A DNA stretch of 64,000 bases from Hetaerina americana (lineage: Eukaryota > Arthropoda > Insecta > Odonata > Calopterygidae), in contig JAKTNV010000417.1 in assembly GCA_022747635.1 (NCBI GenBank), positions 62,001-126,000 of the forward strand, in the 5' to 3' direction. The notes beneath the pieces were generated by a model, which searched no databases, was not told the origin of the DNA, and worked only from the letters and a program-made list of their open reading frames with translations. This document shows positions 13,408 through 24,001 of this stretch, piece by piece (the stretch's first letter is position 1; each line of letters begins with the position of its first letter). Position numbers and translations under genes: made by a program.

Positions 13408-15298
13408 GATTTTCACCTAGAACCCAAAGGGGGGGTATTGGAACTTTTCATGGAAAAATGTGAAAAATTAAAATTTCTAAAAATGAAATAAATGCCTTCT
13501 ATACACCTCAAACATTCACTCTATAATGGAAGATTGTTGTTTTTCTCAATATTTTTGGAAATTTGGGCTCTTTTACTAACATTAACACTTGCGCTGAGGC
13601 ATCTTTTACGCTCATTTCTTGTCTTTAATGATTTATTCTGGGATTTATTTTGTTTATTTGATGAAAATGAACAACAATACAAACCATGGAAACATTTTTG
13701 TTTGATTCGTGTCGAGTGAGATTTTCACCTAGAACCCAAAGGGGGGGTATTGGCACTTTTCATGGAAAAATGTGAAAATTAAAATTTCTAAAAATGAAAT
13801 AAATGCCTTCTATACTCCTCAAAAATTCACTCTATAATGGAAGATTGCTGTTTTTCGCAATATTTTTGGAAATTTCGGCTCTTTTACTAACATTAACACT
13901 TGCGCTGAGGCATCTTTTATGCTCATTTCTTGTCTTTAATGATTTATTCTGGGTTTTATTTTGTTTATTTGATGAAAATGAACAACAATACACACCATGG
14001 AAACATTTTTGTTTGATTCGTGTCGAGTGAGATTTTCACCTAGAACCCAAAGGGGGGGGTATTGGCACTTTTCATGGAAAAATGTGAAAATTAAAATTTC
14101 TAAAAATGAAATAAATGCCTTCTATAGACCTCAAACATTCACTCTATAATGGAAGATTGTTGTTTTTCGCAATATTTTTGGAAATTTGGGCTCTTTTACT
14201 AATATTAACACTTGCGCTGAGGCATCTTTTTTGCTCATTTCTTGTCTTTAATGATTTATTCTTGGTTTTATTTTGTTTATTTGATGAAAATAAACAACAA
14301 TACACACCATGGAAACATTTTTGTTTGATTCGTGTCGAGTGAGATTTTCACCTAGAACCCAAAGGGGGGGGGGGTATTGGCACTTTTCATGGAAAAATGT
14401 GAAAATTAAAATTTCTAAAAATGGAATAAATGCCTTTTATACACCTCAAACATTCACTCTATAATGGAAGATTGTTGTTTTTCGCAATATTTTTGGAAAT
14501 TTGGGCTCTTTAACTAACATTAACACTTGCGCTGAGGCATCTTTTATGCTCATTTCTTGTCTTTAATGATTTATTCTGGGTTTTATTTTGTTTATTTGAT
14601 GAAAATGAACAACATTACACACCATGGAAACATTTTTGTTTGATTCGTGTCGAGTGAGATTTTCACCTGGAACCCAAAGGGGGGGTATTGGCACTTTTCA
14701 TGAAAAAATGTGAAAATAAAAATTTCTAAAAATGAAATAAATGCCTTCTATACACCTCAAACATTCACTCTATAATGGAAGATTGTTGATTTTCGCAATA
14801 TTTTTGGAAATTTGGGCTCTTTTACTAACATTAACACTTGCGCTGAGGCATCTTTTATGCTCATTTCTTGTCTTTAATGATTTATTCAGGTTTTATTTTG
14901 TTTATTTGATGAAAATGAATAACAATACACACCATGGAAACATTTTTGTTTGATTCGCGTCGAGTGAGATTTTCACCTAGAACCCAAAGGGGGGGGTATT
15001 GGCACTTTTCATGGAAAAATGTGAAAAATTAAAATTTCTAAAACTAAATAAATGCCTTCTATACACCTCAAACATTCACTCTATAATGGAAGATTGTTGT
15101 TTTTCTCAATATTTTTGGAAATTTGGGCTCTTTTACTAACATTAACACTTGCGCTGAGGCATCTTTTATGCTCATTTCTTGTCTTTAATGATTTATTCTG
15201 GGTTTTATTTTGTTTATTTGATGTAAATGAACAAAAATACACACCATGGAAACATTTTTATTTGATTCGTGTCGAGTGAGATTTTCACCTAGAACCCA
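13408..15298 (+). repeat. Duplicated block, copy 2 (offset about 5928 bp)
   Basis: Partner of 7480-9370. Its right part also gave rise to the block at 21505, because the ttcaggtttt deletion at 14885 is shared by the copies at 21728 and 33559 but absent from 8959. The deletion therefore arose after the 5.93-kb duplication and before the 6.84-kb one, which orders the two events. Confidence 0.82.
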
Positions 15299-15940
15299 AA
15301 GGGGGGGGTATTGGCACTTTTCATGGAAAATGTGAAAAATTAAAATTTCTAAAAATGAAATAAATGCCTTCTATACAACACCTCAAACATTCACTCTATA
15401 AAGGAAGATTGTTGATTTTCGCAATATTTTTGGAAATTTGGGCTCTTTTACTAACATTAACACTTGCGCTGAGGCATCTTTTATGCTCATTTCTTGTCTT
15501 TAATGATTTATTCTGGGTTTTATTTTGTTTATTTGATGAAAATGAACAACAATACAAACCATGGAAACATTTTTGTTTGATTCGTGTCAAGTGAGATTTT
15601 CACCTAGGACCCAAAGGGGGGGTATTGGCACTTTCCATGGAAAAATGTGAAAAATTAAAATTTCTAAAAATGAAATAAATGCCTTCTATACACCTCAAAC
15701 ATTTACTCTAAAACAGAAGGTTGTTGTTTTTCGCAATATTTTTGGAAATTTGGGCTCTTTTACTAACATTAACACTTGCGCTGAGGCATCTTTTATGCTC
15801 ATTTCTTGTCTTTAATGATTTATTCTGGGTTTTATTTTGTTTATTTGATGAAAATGAACAACAATACACACCATGGAAACATTTTTGTTTGATTCGTGTC
15901 GAGTGAGATTTTCACCTAGAACCCAAAGGGGGGGTATTGG
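14662..15940 (+). repeat. Duplicated block, copy 1 (offset 6843 bp), region 1/2 junction
   Basis: Four monomers recur 22 units downstream at 21505-22783 and again at about 33336-34614. The block contains the first B unit of the array (15599) and the last region 1 units (gatgtaaatgaac; the 315-bp acaacacctc unit), so it carries the region 1/region 2 junction. After about 15940 the contexts diverge (ggcacttttc here, ggaactttcc at 22783). Confidence 0.82.
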
Positions 15941-18000
15941 CACTTTTCATGGAAAAATGTGAAAAATTAAAATTTCTAAAAATGAAATAAATGCCTTCTA
16001 AATACCTCAAACATTTACTCTAAAACAGAAGGTTGTTGTTTTTCGCAATATTTTTGGAAATTTGGGCTCTTTTACTAACATTAACACTTGCGCTGAGGCA
16101 TCTTTTATGCTCATTTCTTGTCTTTAATGATTTATTCTGGGGTTTATTTTGTTTATTTGATGAAAATGAACAACAATACACACCATGGAAACATTTTTGT
16201 TTGATTCGTGTCGAGTGAGATTTTCACCTAGAACCCAAAGGGGGGGTATTGGAACTTTCCATGGAAAAATGTGAAAAATTAAAATTTCTAAAAATGAAAT
16301 AAATGCCTTCTATACACCTCAAACATTCACTCTATAATGGAAGATTGTTGATTTTCGCAATATTTTTGGAAATTTGGGCTCTTTTACTAACATTAACACC
16401 TGCGCTGAGGCATCTTTTATGCTCATATCTTGTCTTTAAGGATTTATTCTGGGTTTTATTTTGTTTATTTGATGAAAATGAAAAACAATACACACCATGG
16501 AAACATTTTTGTTTGATTCGTGTCGAGTGAGATTTTCACCTAGAACCCAAAGGGGGGGTATTGGCACTTTTCATGGAAAAATGTGAAAATTAAAATTTCT
16601 AAAAATGAAATAAATGCCTTCTATACACCATAAACATTCACTCTAAAATGGAAGATTGTTGTTTTTGGCAATATTTTTGGAAGTTTGGGCTCTTTTACTA
16701 ACATTAACACTTGCGCTGAGGCATCTTTTATGCTCATTTCTTGTCTTTAGTGATTAATTCTGGGTTTTATTTTGTTTATTTGATGAAAATGAACAACAAT
16801 ACACACCATTGAAACTTTTTTGTTTGATTCGTGTCGAGTGAGATTTTCACCTAGAACCCAAAGGGGGGGTATTGGAACTTTCCATGGAAAAATGTGAAAA
16901 ATTAAAATTTCTAAAAATGAAATAAATGCCTTCTATACACCTCAAACATTCACTCTATAATGGAAGATTGTTGTTTTTCGCAATATTTTTGGAAATTTGG
17001 GCTCTTTTACTAACATTAACACTTGCGCTGAGGCATCTTTTATGCTCATTTCTTGTCTTTAATGATTTATTCTGGGTTTTATTTTGTTTATTTGATGAAA
17101 ATGAACAACAATACAAACCATGGAAACATTTTTGTTTGATTCGTGTCAAGTGAGATTTTCACCTAGGACCCAAAGGGGGGGTATTGGCACTTTTCATGGA
17201 AAAATGTGAAAAATTAAAATTTCTAAAAATGAAATAAATGCCTTCTATACACCTCAAACATGTACTCTAAAACAGAAGGTTGTTATTTTTCGCAATATTT
17301 TTGGAAATTTGGGCTCTTTTGCTAACATTAACACTTGCGCTGAGGCATCTTTTATGCTCATTTCTTGTCTTTAATGATTTATTCTGGGTTTTATTTTGTT
17401 TATTTCATGGAAATGAACAACATTACACACCATGGAAACATTTTTGTTTGATTCGTGTCGAGTGAGATTTTCACCTAGAACCCAAAGGGTTTTGGCCCTT
17501 TTTATGGAAAAATGTGAAAAATTAAAATTTCTAAAAATGAAATAAATACCTTCTATACACCTCAAACATTCACTCTATTATGGAAGATTGTTGTTTTTCG
17601 CAATATTTTTGGAAATTTGGGCTCTTTTACTAACATTAACACTTGCGCTGAGGCATCTTTTATGCTCATTTCTTGTCTTTAATGATTTATTCTGGGTTTT
17701 ATTTTGTTTATTTGATGAAAATGAAAAACAATACACACCATGGAAACCATTTTGTTTGATTCGTGTCGAGTGAGATTATCACCTAGAACCCAAAGGGGGG
17801 GGTATTGGCACTTTTCATGGAAAAATGTGAAAATTAAAATTTCTAAAAATGAAATAAATCCCTTCTATACACCTCAAACATTCACTCTATAATGGAAGAT
17901 TGTTGTTTTTCGCAATATTTTTGGAAATGTGGGCTCTTTTACTAACATTAACACTTGCGCTGAGGCATCTTTTATGCTCATTTCTTGTCTTTAATGATTT
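15935..18000 (+). repeat. Duplicated block, copy 1 (offset 2802 bp)
   Basis: The series B unit (16033), A (16303), A with tttttggcaat and caccattgaaac, A' (16926), B with gttatttttcgc (17280), hairpin unit (17470-17777) and aaataaatccc unit recurs at 18735-20802, nine monomers later. The left edge lies just after the tattgg of one unit; the right edge lies between aaatgtgggctc and the position where ctggggttt (18006) meets ctgggtttt (20808). Edges are accurate to about 50 bp. Confidence 0.8.
17470..17777 (+). repeat. Hairpin-variant monomer H (308 bp), copy 1
   Basis: The G-run and tattgg are replaced by aaagggttttggcccttt (17484-17501), an inverted repeat with a 6-bp stem and a 6-base loop. 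The unit also has aaataaatacc (the usual ATG is ATA) and ctctattatgg. It follows a B unit with gttatttttcgc and cattacacac. Confidence 0.85.
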
Positions 18001-18734
18001 ATTCTGGGGTTTATTTTGTTTATTTGATGAAAATGAACAACAATACACACCATGGAAACATTTTTGTTTGATTCGTGTCGAGTGAGATTTTCACCTAGAA
18101 CCCAAAGGGGGGGTATTGGAACTTTCCATGGAAAAATGTGAAAAATTAAAATTTCTAAAAATGAAATAAATGCCTTCTATACACCTCAAACATTCACTCT
18201 ATAATGGAAGATTGTTGATTTTCGCAATATTTTTGGAAATTTGGGCTCTTTTACTAACATTAACACTTGCGCTGAGGCATCTTTTATGCTCATTTCTTGT
18301 CTTTAAGGATTTTTTCTGGGTTTTATTTTGTTTATTTGATGAAAATGAACAACAATACACACCATGGAAACATTTTTGTTTGATTCGTGTCGAGTGAGAT
18401 TTTCACCTAGAACCCAAGGGGGGGTATTGGAACTTTCCATGGAAAAATGTGAAAAATTAAAATTTCTAAAAATGAAATAAATGCCTTCTATACACCTCAA
18501 ACATTCACTCTATAATGGAAGATTCTTGTTTTTCGCAATATTTTTGGAAATTTGGGCTCTTTTACTAACATTAACACTTGAGCTGAGGCATCTTTTATGC
18601 TCATTTCTTGTCTTTAATGATTTATTCTGGGTTATATTTTGTTTATTTGATGAAAATGAACAACAATACAAACCATGGAAACATTTTTGTTTGATTCGTG
18701 TCAAGTGAGATTTTCACCTGGGACCCAAAGGGGG

Positions 18735-20802
18735 GGTATTGGCACTTTTCATGGAAAAATGTGAAAAATTAAAATTTCTAAAAATGAAATAAATGCCTTC
18801 TAAACACCTCAAACATTTACTCTAAAACAGAAGGTTGTTGTTTTTCGCAATATTTTTGGAAATTTGGGCTCTTTTACTAACATTAACACTTGCGCTGAGG
18901 CATCTTTTATGCTCATTTCTTGTCTTTAATGATTTATTCTGGGGTTTATTTTGTTTATTTGATGAAAATGAACAACAATACACACCATGGAAACATTTTT
19001 GTTTGATTCGTGTCGAGTGAGATTTTCACCCAGAACCCAAAGGGGGGGTATTGGAACTTTCCATGGAAAAATGTGAAAAATTAAAATTTCTAAAAATGAA
19101 ATAAATGCCTTCTATACACCTCAAACATTCACTCTATAATGGAAGATTGTTGATTTTCGCAATATTTTTGGAAATTTGGGCTCTTTTACTAACATTAACA
19201 CTTGCGCTGAGGCATCTTTTATGCTCATTTCTTGTCTTTAAGGATTTATTCTGGGTTTTATTTTGTTTATTTGATGAAAATGAAAAACAATACACACCAT
19301 GGAAACATTTTTGTTTGATTCGTGTCGAGTGAGATTTTCACCTAGAACCCAAAGGGGGGGTATTGGCACTTTTCATGGAAAAATGTGAAAATTAAAATTT
19401 CTAAAAATGAAATAAATGCCTTCTATACACCTTAAACATTCACTCTAAAATGGAAGATTGTTGTTTTTGGCAATATTTTTGGAAGTTTGGGCTCTTTTAC
19501 TAACATTAACACTTGCGCTGAGGCATCTTTTATGCTCATTTCTTGTCTTTAGTGATTAATTCTGGGTTTTATTTTGTTTATTTGATGAAAATGAACAACA
19601 ATACACACCATTGAAACTTTTTTGTTTGATTCGTGTCGAGTGAGATTTTCACCTAGAACCCAAAGGGGGGGTATTGGAACTTTCCATGGAAAAATGTGAA
19701 AAATTAAAATTTCTAAAAATGAAATAAATGCCTTCTATACACCTCAAACATTCACTCTATAATGGAAGATTGTTGTTTTTCGCAATATTTTTGGAAATTT
19801 GGGCTCTTTTACTAACATTAACACTTGCGCTGAGGCATCTTTTATGCTCATTTCTTGTCTTTAATGATTTATTCTGGGTTTTATTTTGTTTATTTGATGA
19901 AAATGAACAACAATACAAACCATGGAAACATTTTTGTTTGATTCGTGTCAAGTGAGATTTTCACCTAGGACCCAAAGGGGGGGTATTGGCACTTTTCATG
20001 GAAAAATGTGAAAAATTAAAATTTCTAAAAATGAAATAAATGCCTTCTATACACCTCAAACATGTACTCTAAAACAGAAGGTTGTTATTTTTCGCAATAT
20101 TTTTGGAAATTTGGGCTCTTTTGCTAACATTAACACTTGCGCTGAGGCATCTTTTATGCTCATTTCTTGTCTTTAATGATTTATTCTGGGTTTTATTTTG
20201 TTTATTTCATGGAAATGAACAACATTACACACCATGGAAACATTTTTGTTTGATTCGTGTCGAGTGAGATTTTCACCTAGAACCCAAAGGGTTTTGGCCC
20301 TTTTTATGGAAAAATGTGAAAAATTAAAATTTCTAAAAATGAAATAAATACCTTCTATACACCTCAAACATTCACTCTATTATGGAAGATTGTTGTTTTT
20401 CGCAATATTTTTGGAAATTTGGGCTCTTTTACTAACATTAACACTTGCGCTGAGGCATCTTTTATGCTCATTTCTTGTCTTTAATGATTTATTCTGGGTT
20501 TTATTTTGTTTATTTGATGAAAATGAAAAACAATACACACCATGGAAACCATTTTGTTTGATTCGTGTCGAGTGAGATTTTCACCTAGAACCCAAAGGGG
20601 GGGGGTATTGGCACTTTTCATGGAAAAATGTGAAAATTAAAATTTCTAAAAATGAAATAAATCCCTTCTATACACCTCAAACATTCACTCTATAATGGAA
20701 GATTGTTGTTTTTCGCAATATTTTTGGAAATGTGGGCTCTTTTACTAACATTAACACTTGCGCTGAGGCATCTTTTATGCTCATTTCTTGTCTTTAATGA
20801 TT
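18735..20802 (+). repeat. Duplicated block, copy 2 (offset 2802 bp)
   Basis: Partner of 15935-18000. It lies within copy 1 of the 11.83-kb block, so it is present a third time near 30565-32632. Small differences from its partner (ctaaatacc versus ctaaacacc, taacacctgcg versus taacacttgcg) show that this duplication is older than the 11.83-kb one. Confidence 0.8.
20286..20303 (+). repeat. Hairpin of H monomer, copy 2
   Basis: The same inverted repeat as at 17484-17501, 2802 bp downstream, as part of the 2.8-kb-offset duplication. The downstream base context ccctttttatgg is shared with the first copy. Confidence 0.85.
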
Positions 20803-21204
20803 TATTCTGGGTTTTATTTTGTTTATTTGATGAAAATGAACAACAATACACACCATGGAAACATTTTTGTTTGATTTGCGTCGAGTGAGATTTTCACCTA
20901 GAACCCAAAGGGGGGGGTATTGGCACTTTTCATGGAAAATGTGAAAAATTAAAATTTCTAAAAATGAAATAAATGCCTTCTATACACCTCAAACATTCAC
21001 TCTATAATGGAAGATTGTTGATTTTCGCAATATTTTTGGAAATTTGGGCTCTTTTACTAACATTAACACTTGCGCTGAGGCATCTTTTATGCTCATTTCT
21101 TGTCTTTAATGATTTATTCTGGGTTTTATTTTGTTTATTTGATGAAAATGAACAACAATGCACACCATGGAAAAATTTTTGTTTGATTTGTGTCGAGTGA
21201 GAAT

Positions 21205-21504
21205 TTCACCTAGAACCCAAAGGCACTTTTCATAGAAAAATGAGAAAAATTAAAATTTCTAAAAATGAAATAAATGCCTTCTATACTCCTCATACATTCA
21301 CTTTTTAATGGAAGATTGTTGTTTTTCGCAATATTTTTGGAAATTTGGGCTCTTTTACTAACATTAACACTTGCGCTGAGGCATCTTTTATGCTCATTTC
21401 TTGTCTTTAATGATTTATTCTGGGTTTTATTTTGTTTATTTGATGAAAATGAAAAACAATACACACCATGGAGCCATTTTGTTTGATTCGTGTCGAGTGA
21501 GATT
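21205..21504 (+). repeat. Short monomer lacking the G-run (300 bp)
   Basis: The G-run and tattgg are deleted, leaving cccaaaggcacttttc. The unit has other private changes: gtgagaatttc at its start, catagaaaaatgag, and tactcctcatacattc with ctttttaatgg. Near its end ggagccatttt is one base shorter than the ggaaaccatttt of its duplicate. Confidence 0.85.
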
Positions 21505-22783
21505 TTCACCTGGAACCCAAAGGGGGGGTGTTGGCACTTTTCATGAAAAAATGTGAAAATAAAAATTTCTAAAAATGAAATAAATGCCTTCTATACACCT
21601 CAAACATTCACTCTATAATGGAAGATTGTTGATTTTCGCAATATTTTTGGAAATTTGGGCTCTTTTACTAACATTAACACTTGCGCTGAGGCATCTTTTA
21701 TGCTCATTTCTTGTCTTTAATGATTTATTCAGGTTTTATTTTGTTTATTTGATGAAAATGAATAACAATACACACCATGGAAACATTTTTGTTTGATTCG
21801 CGTCGAGTGAGATTTTCACCTAGAACCCAAAGGGGGGGGTATTGGCACTTTTCATGGAAAAATGTGAAAAATTAAAATTTCTAAAACTAAATAAATGCCT
21901 TCTATACACCTCAAACATTCACTCTATAATGGAAGATTGTTGTTTTTCTCAATATTTTTGGAAATTTGGGCTCTTTTACTAACATTAACACTTGCGCTGA
22001 GGCATCTTTTATGCTCATTTCTTGTCTTTAATGATTTATTCTGGGTTTTATTTTGTTTATTTGATGTAAATGAACAAAAATACACACCATGGAAACATTT
22101 TTATTTGATTCGTGTCGAGTGAGATTTTCACCTAGAACCCAAAGGGGGGGGTATTGGCACTTTTCATGGAAAATGTGAAAAATTAAAATTTCTAAAAATG
22201 AAATAAATGCCTTCTATACAACACCTCAAACATTCACTCTATAAAGGAAGATTGTTGATTTTCGCAATATTTTTGGAAATTTGGGCTCTTTTACTAACAT
22301 TAACACTTGCGCTGAGGCATCTTTTATGCTCATTTCTTGTCTTTAATGATTTATTCTGGGTTTTATTTTGTTTATTTGATGAAAATGAACAACAATACAA
22401 ACCATGGAAACATTTTTGTTTGATTCGTGTCAAGTGAGATTTTCACCTAGGACCCAAAGGGGGGGTATTGGCACTTTCCATGGAAAAATGTGAAAAATTA
22501 AAATTTCTAAAAATGAAATAAATGCCTTCTATACACCTCAAACATTTACTCTAAAACAGAAGGTTGTTGTTTTTCGCAATATTTTTGGAAATTTGGGCTC
22601 TTTTACTAACATTAACACTTGCGCTGAGGCATCTTTTATGCTCATTTCTTGTCTTTAATGATTTATTCTGGGTTTTATTTTGTTTATTTGATGAAAATGA
22701 ACAACAATACACACCATGGAAACATTTTTGTTTGATTCGTGTCGAGTGAGATTTTCACCTAGAACCCAAAGGGGGGGTATTGG
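21505..22783 (+). repeat. Duplicated block, copy 2 (offset 6843 bp)
   Basis: Partner of 14662-15940. It places region 1 type monomers (cctggaaccc, gaataacaatac, ctaaaactaaat, gatgtaaatg, acaacacctc) inside region 2, so region 2 was assembled partly from region 1 material. A third copy begins at 33336 through the 11.83-kb duplication. Confidence 0.8.
22442..22753 (+). repeat. Representative type B monomer (312 bp)
   Basis: The unit starts ttcacctaggaccc rather than ttcacctagaaccc. Against type A it has five substitutions within 17 bp (22547, 22554, 22557, 22558 and 22563). From 22564 on it is the same as type A. The substitution at 22554 creates an in-frame TAA at 22552-22554, so the ATG-initiated 75-codon frame is closed in every B unit; only a TTG-started remnant stays open. 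B units occur 25 times, all between 15599 and 41130. Confidence 0.9.
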
Positions 22784-24001
22784 AACTTTCCATGGAAAAA
22801 TGTGAAAAATTAAAATTTCTAAAAATGAAATAAATGCCTTCTATACACCTCAAACATTCACTCTATAATGGAAGATTGTTGTTTTTCGCAATATTTTTGG
22901 AAATTTGGGCTCTTTTACTAACATTAACACTTGCGCTGAGGCATCTTTTATGCTCATTTCTTGTCTTTAATGATTTATTCTGGGTTTTATTTTGTTTATT
23001 TGATGAAAATGAACAACAATACAAACCATGGAAACATTTTTGTTTGATTCGTGTCAAGTGAGATTTTCACCTAGGACCCAAAGGGGGGGTATTGGCACTT
23101 TTCATGGAAAAATGTGAAAAATTAAAATTTCTAAAAATGAAATAAATGCCTTCTATACACCTCAAACATTTACTCTAAAACAGAAGGTTGTTGTTTTTCG
23201 CAATATTTTTGGAAATTTGGGCTCTTTTACTAACATTAACACTTGCGCTGAGGCATCTTTTATGCTCATTTCTTGTCTTTAATGATTTATTCTGGGTTTT
23301 ATTTTGTTTATTTGATGAAAATGAACAACAATACACACCATTGAAACATTTTTGTTTGATCCGTGTCGAGTGAGATTTTCACCTTGAACCCAAAGGGGGG
23401 GTATTGGAACTTTCCATGGAAAAATGTGAAAAATTAAAATTTCTAAAAATGAAATAAATGCCTTCTATACACCTCAAACATTCACTCTATAATGGAAGAT
23501 TGTTGTTTTTCGCAATATTTTTGGAAATTTGGGCTCTTTTACTAACATTAACACTTGCGCTGAGGCATCTTTTATGCTCATTTCTTGTCTTTAATGATTT
23601 ATTCTGGGTTTTATTTTGTTTATTTGATGAAAATGAACAACAATACAAACCATGGAAACATTTTTGTTTGATTCGTGTCAAGTGAGATTTTCACCTAGGA
23701 CCCAAAGGGGGGGTATTGGCACTTTTCATGGAAAAATGTGAAAAATTAATATTTCTAAAAATGAAATAAATGCCTTCTAAACACCTCAAACATTTACTCT
23801 AAAACAGAAGGTTGTTGTTTTTCGCAATATTTTTGGAAATTTGGGCTCTTTTACTAACATTAACACTTGCGCTGAGGCATCTTTTATGCTCATTTCTTGT
23901 CTTTAATGATTTATTCTGGGTTTTATTTTGTTTATTTGATGAAAATGAACAACAATACACACCATGGAAACATTTTTGTTTGATTCGTGTCGAGTGAGAT
24001 T
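22754..24001 (+). repeat. Two consecutive A'-B dimers, 624 bp each
   Basis: 22754-23377 and 23378-24001 are two exact 624-bp dimers. Each is an A' unit (tattggaactttcc near its start, acaaaccatgg and gtgtcaagtgag near its end) followed by a B unit (ttcacctaggaccc, then ctctaaaacagaagg). Further A'-B pairs follow at about 24312-24935 and 24936-25559, separated from these by a single A unit. The same set recurs 11.83 kb downstream in the duplicate block. This is a local dimeric higher-order repeat, interrupted rather than regular. Confidence 0.85.

Larger units (their letters stand above)
1..15598 (+). repeat. Array region 1: type A monomers, mosaic of recurring variants
   Basis: About 50 monomers, all of type A. 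A limited set of variants recurs in similar but not identical order: units with ctttaactaac plus tttcatgaaaatg; units with ctttcaggattaattctgg; units ending gattggtgtcgag; units with ctttaaataac; units with aaaaacaatacac plus aaaccatttt; and units with aaatgtaggctc. Matching segments lie at offsets near 2806, 3119, 2496, 5300, 5928 and 8109 bp, that is 9, 10, 8, 17, 19 and 26 monomers. Differing offsets for neighbouring segments mean single monomers were gained or lost between copies. The right limit is drawn at the first type B monomer. Confidence 0.85.

Noticed and set aside
15721..15906. 61-codon + strand frames in type B and H units
   Set aside because: They begin at TTG, not ATG. The ATG frame is closed by TAA in B units or lost by ATG-to-ATA or ATG-to-ATC in the others. 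These are shadows of the same repeat.
22239..22433. Lys/Ser/Asn-rich - strand frame of about 64 codons, with longer 99-100-codon versions at 21210-21509 and 24937-25239
   Set aside because: It is the complement of the same conserved core, open only because the core is homogenised. Longer versions arise where local indels join frames. No independent support.
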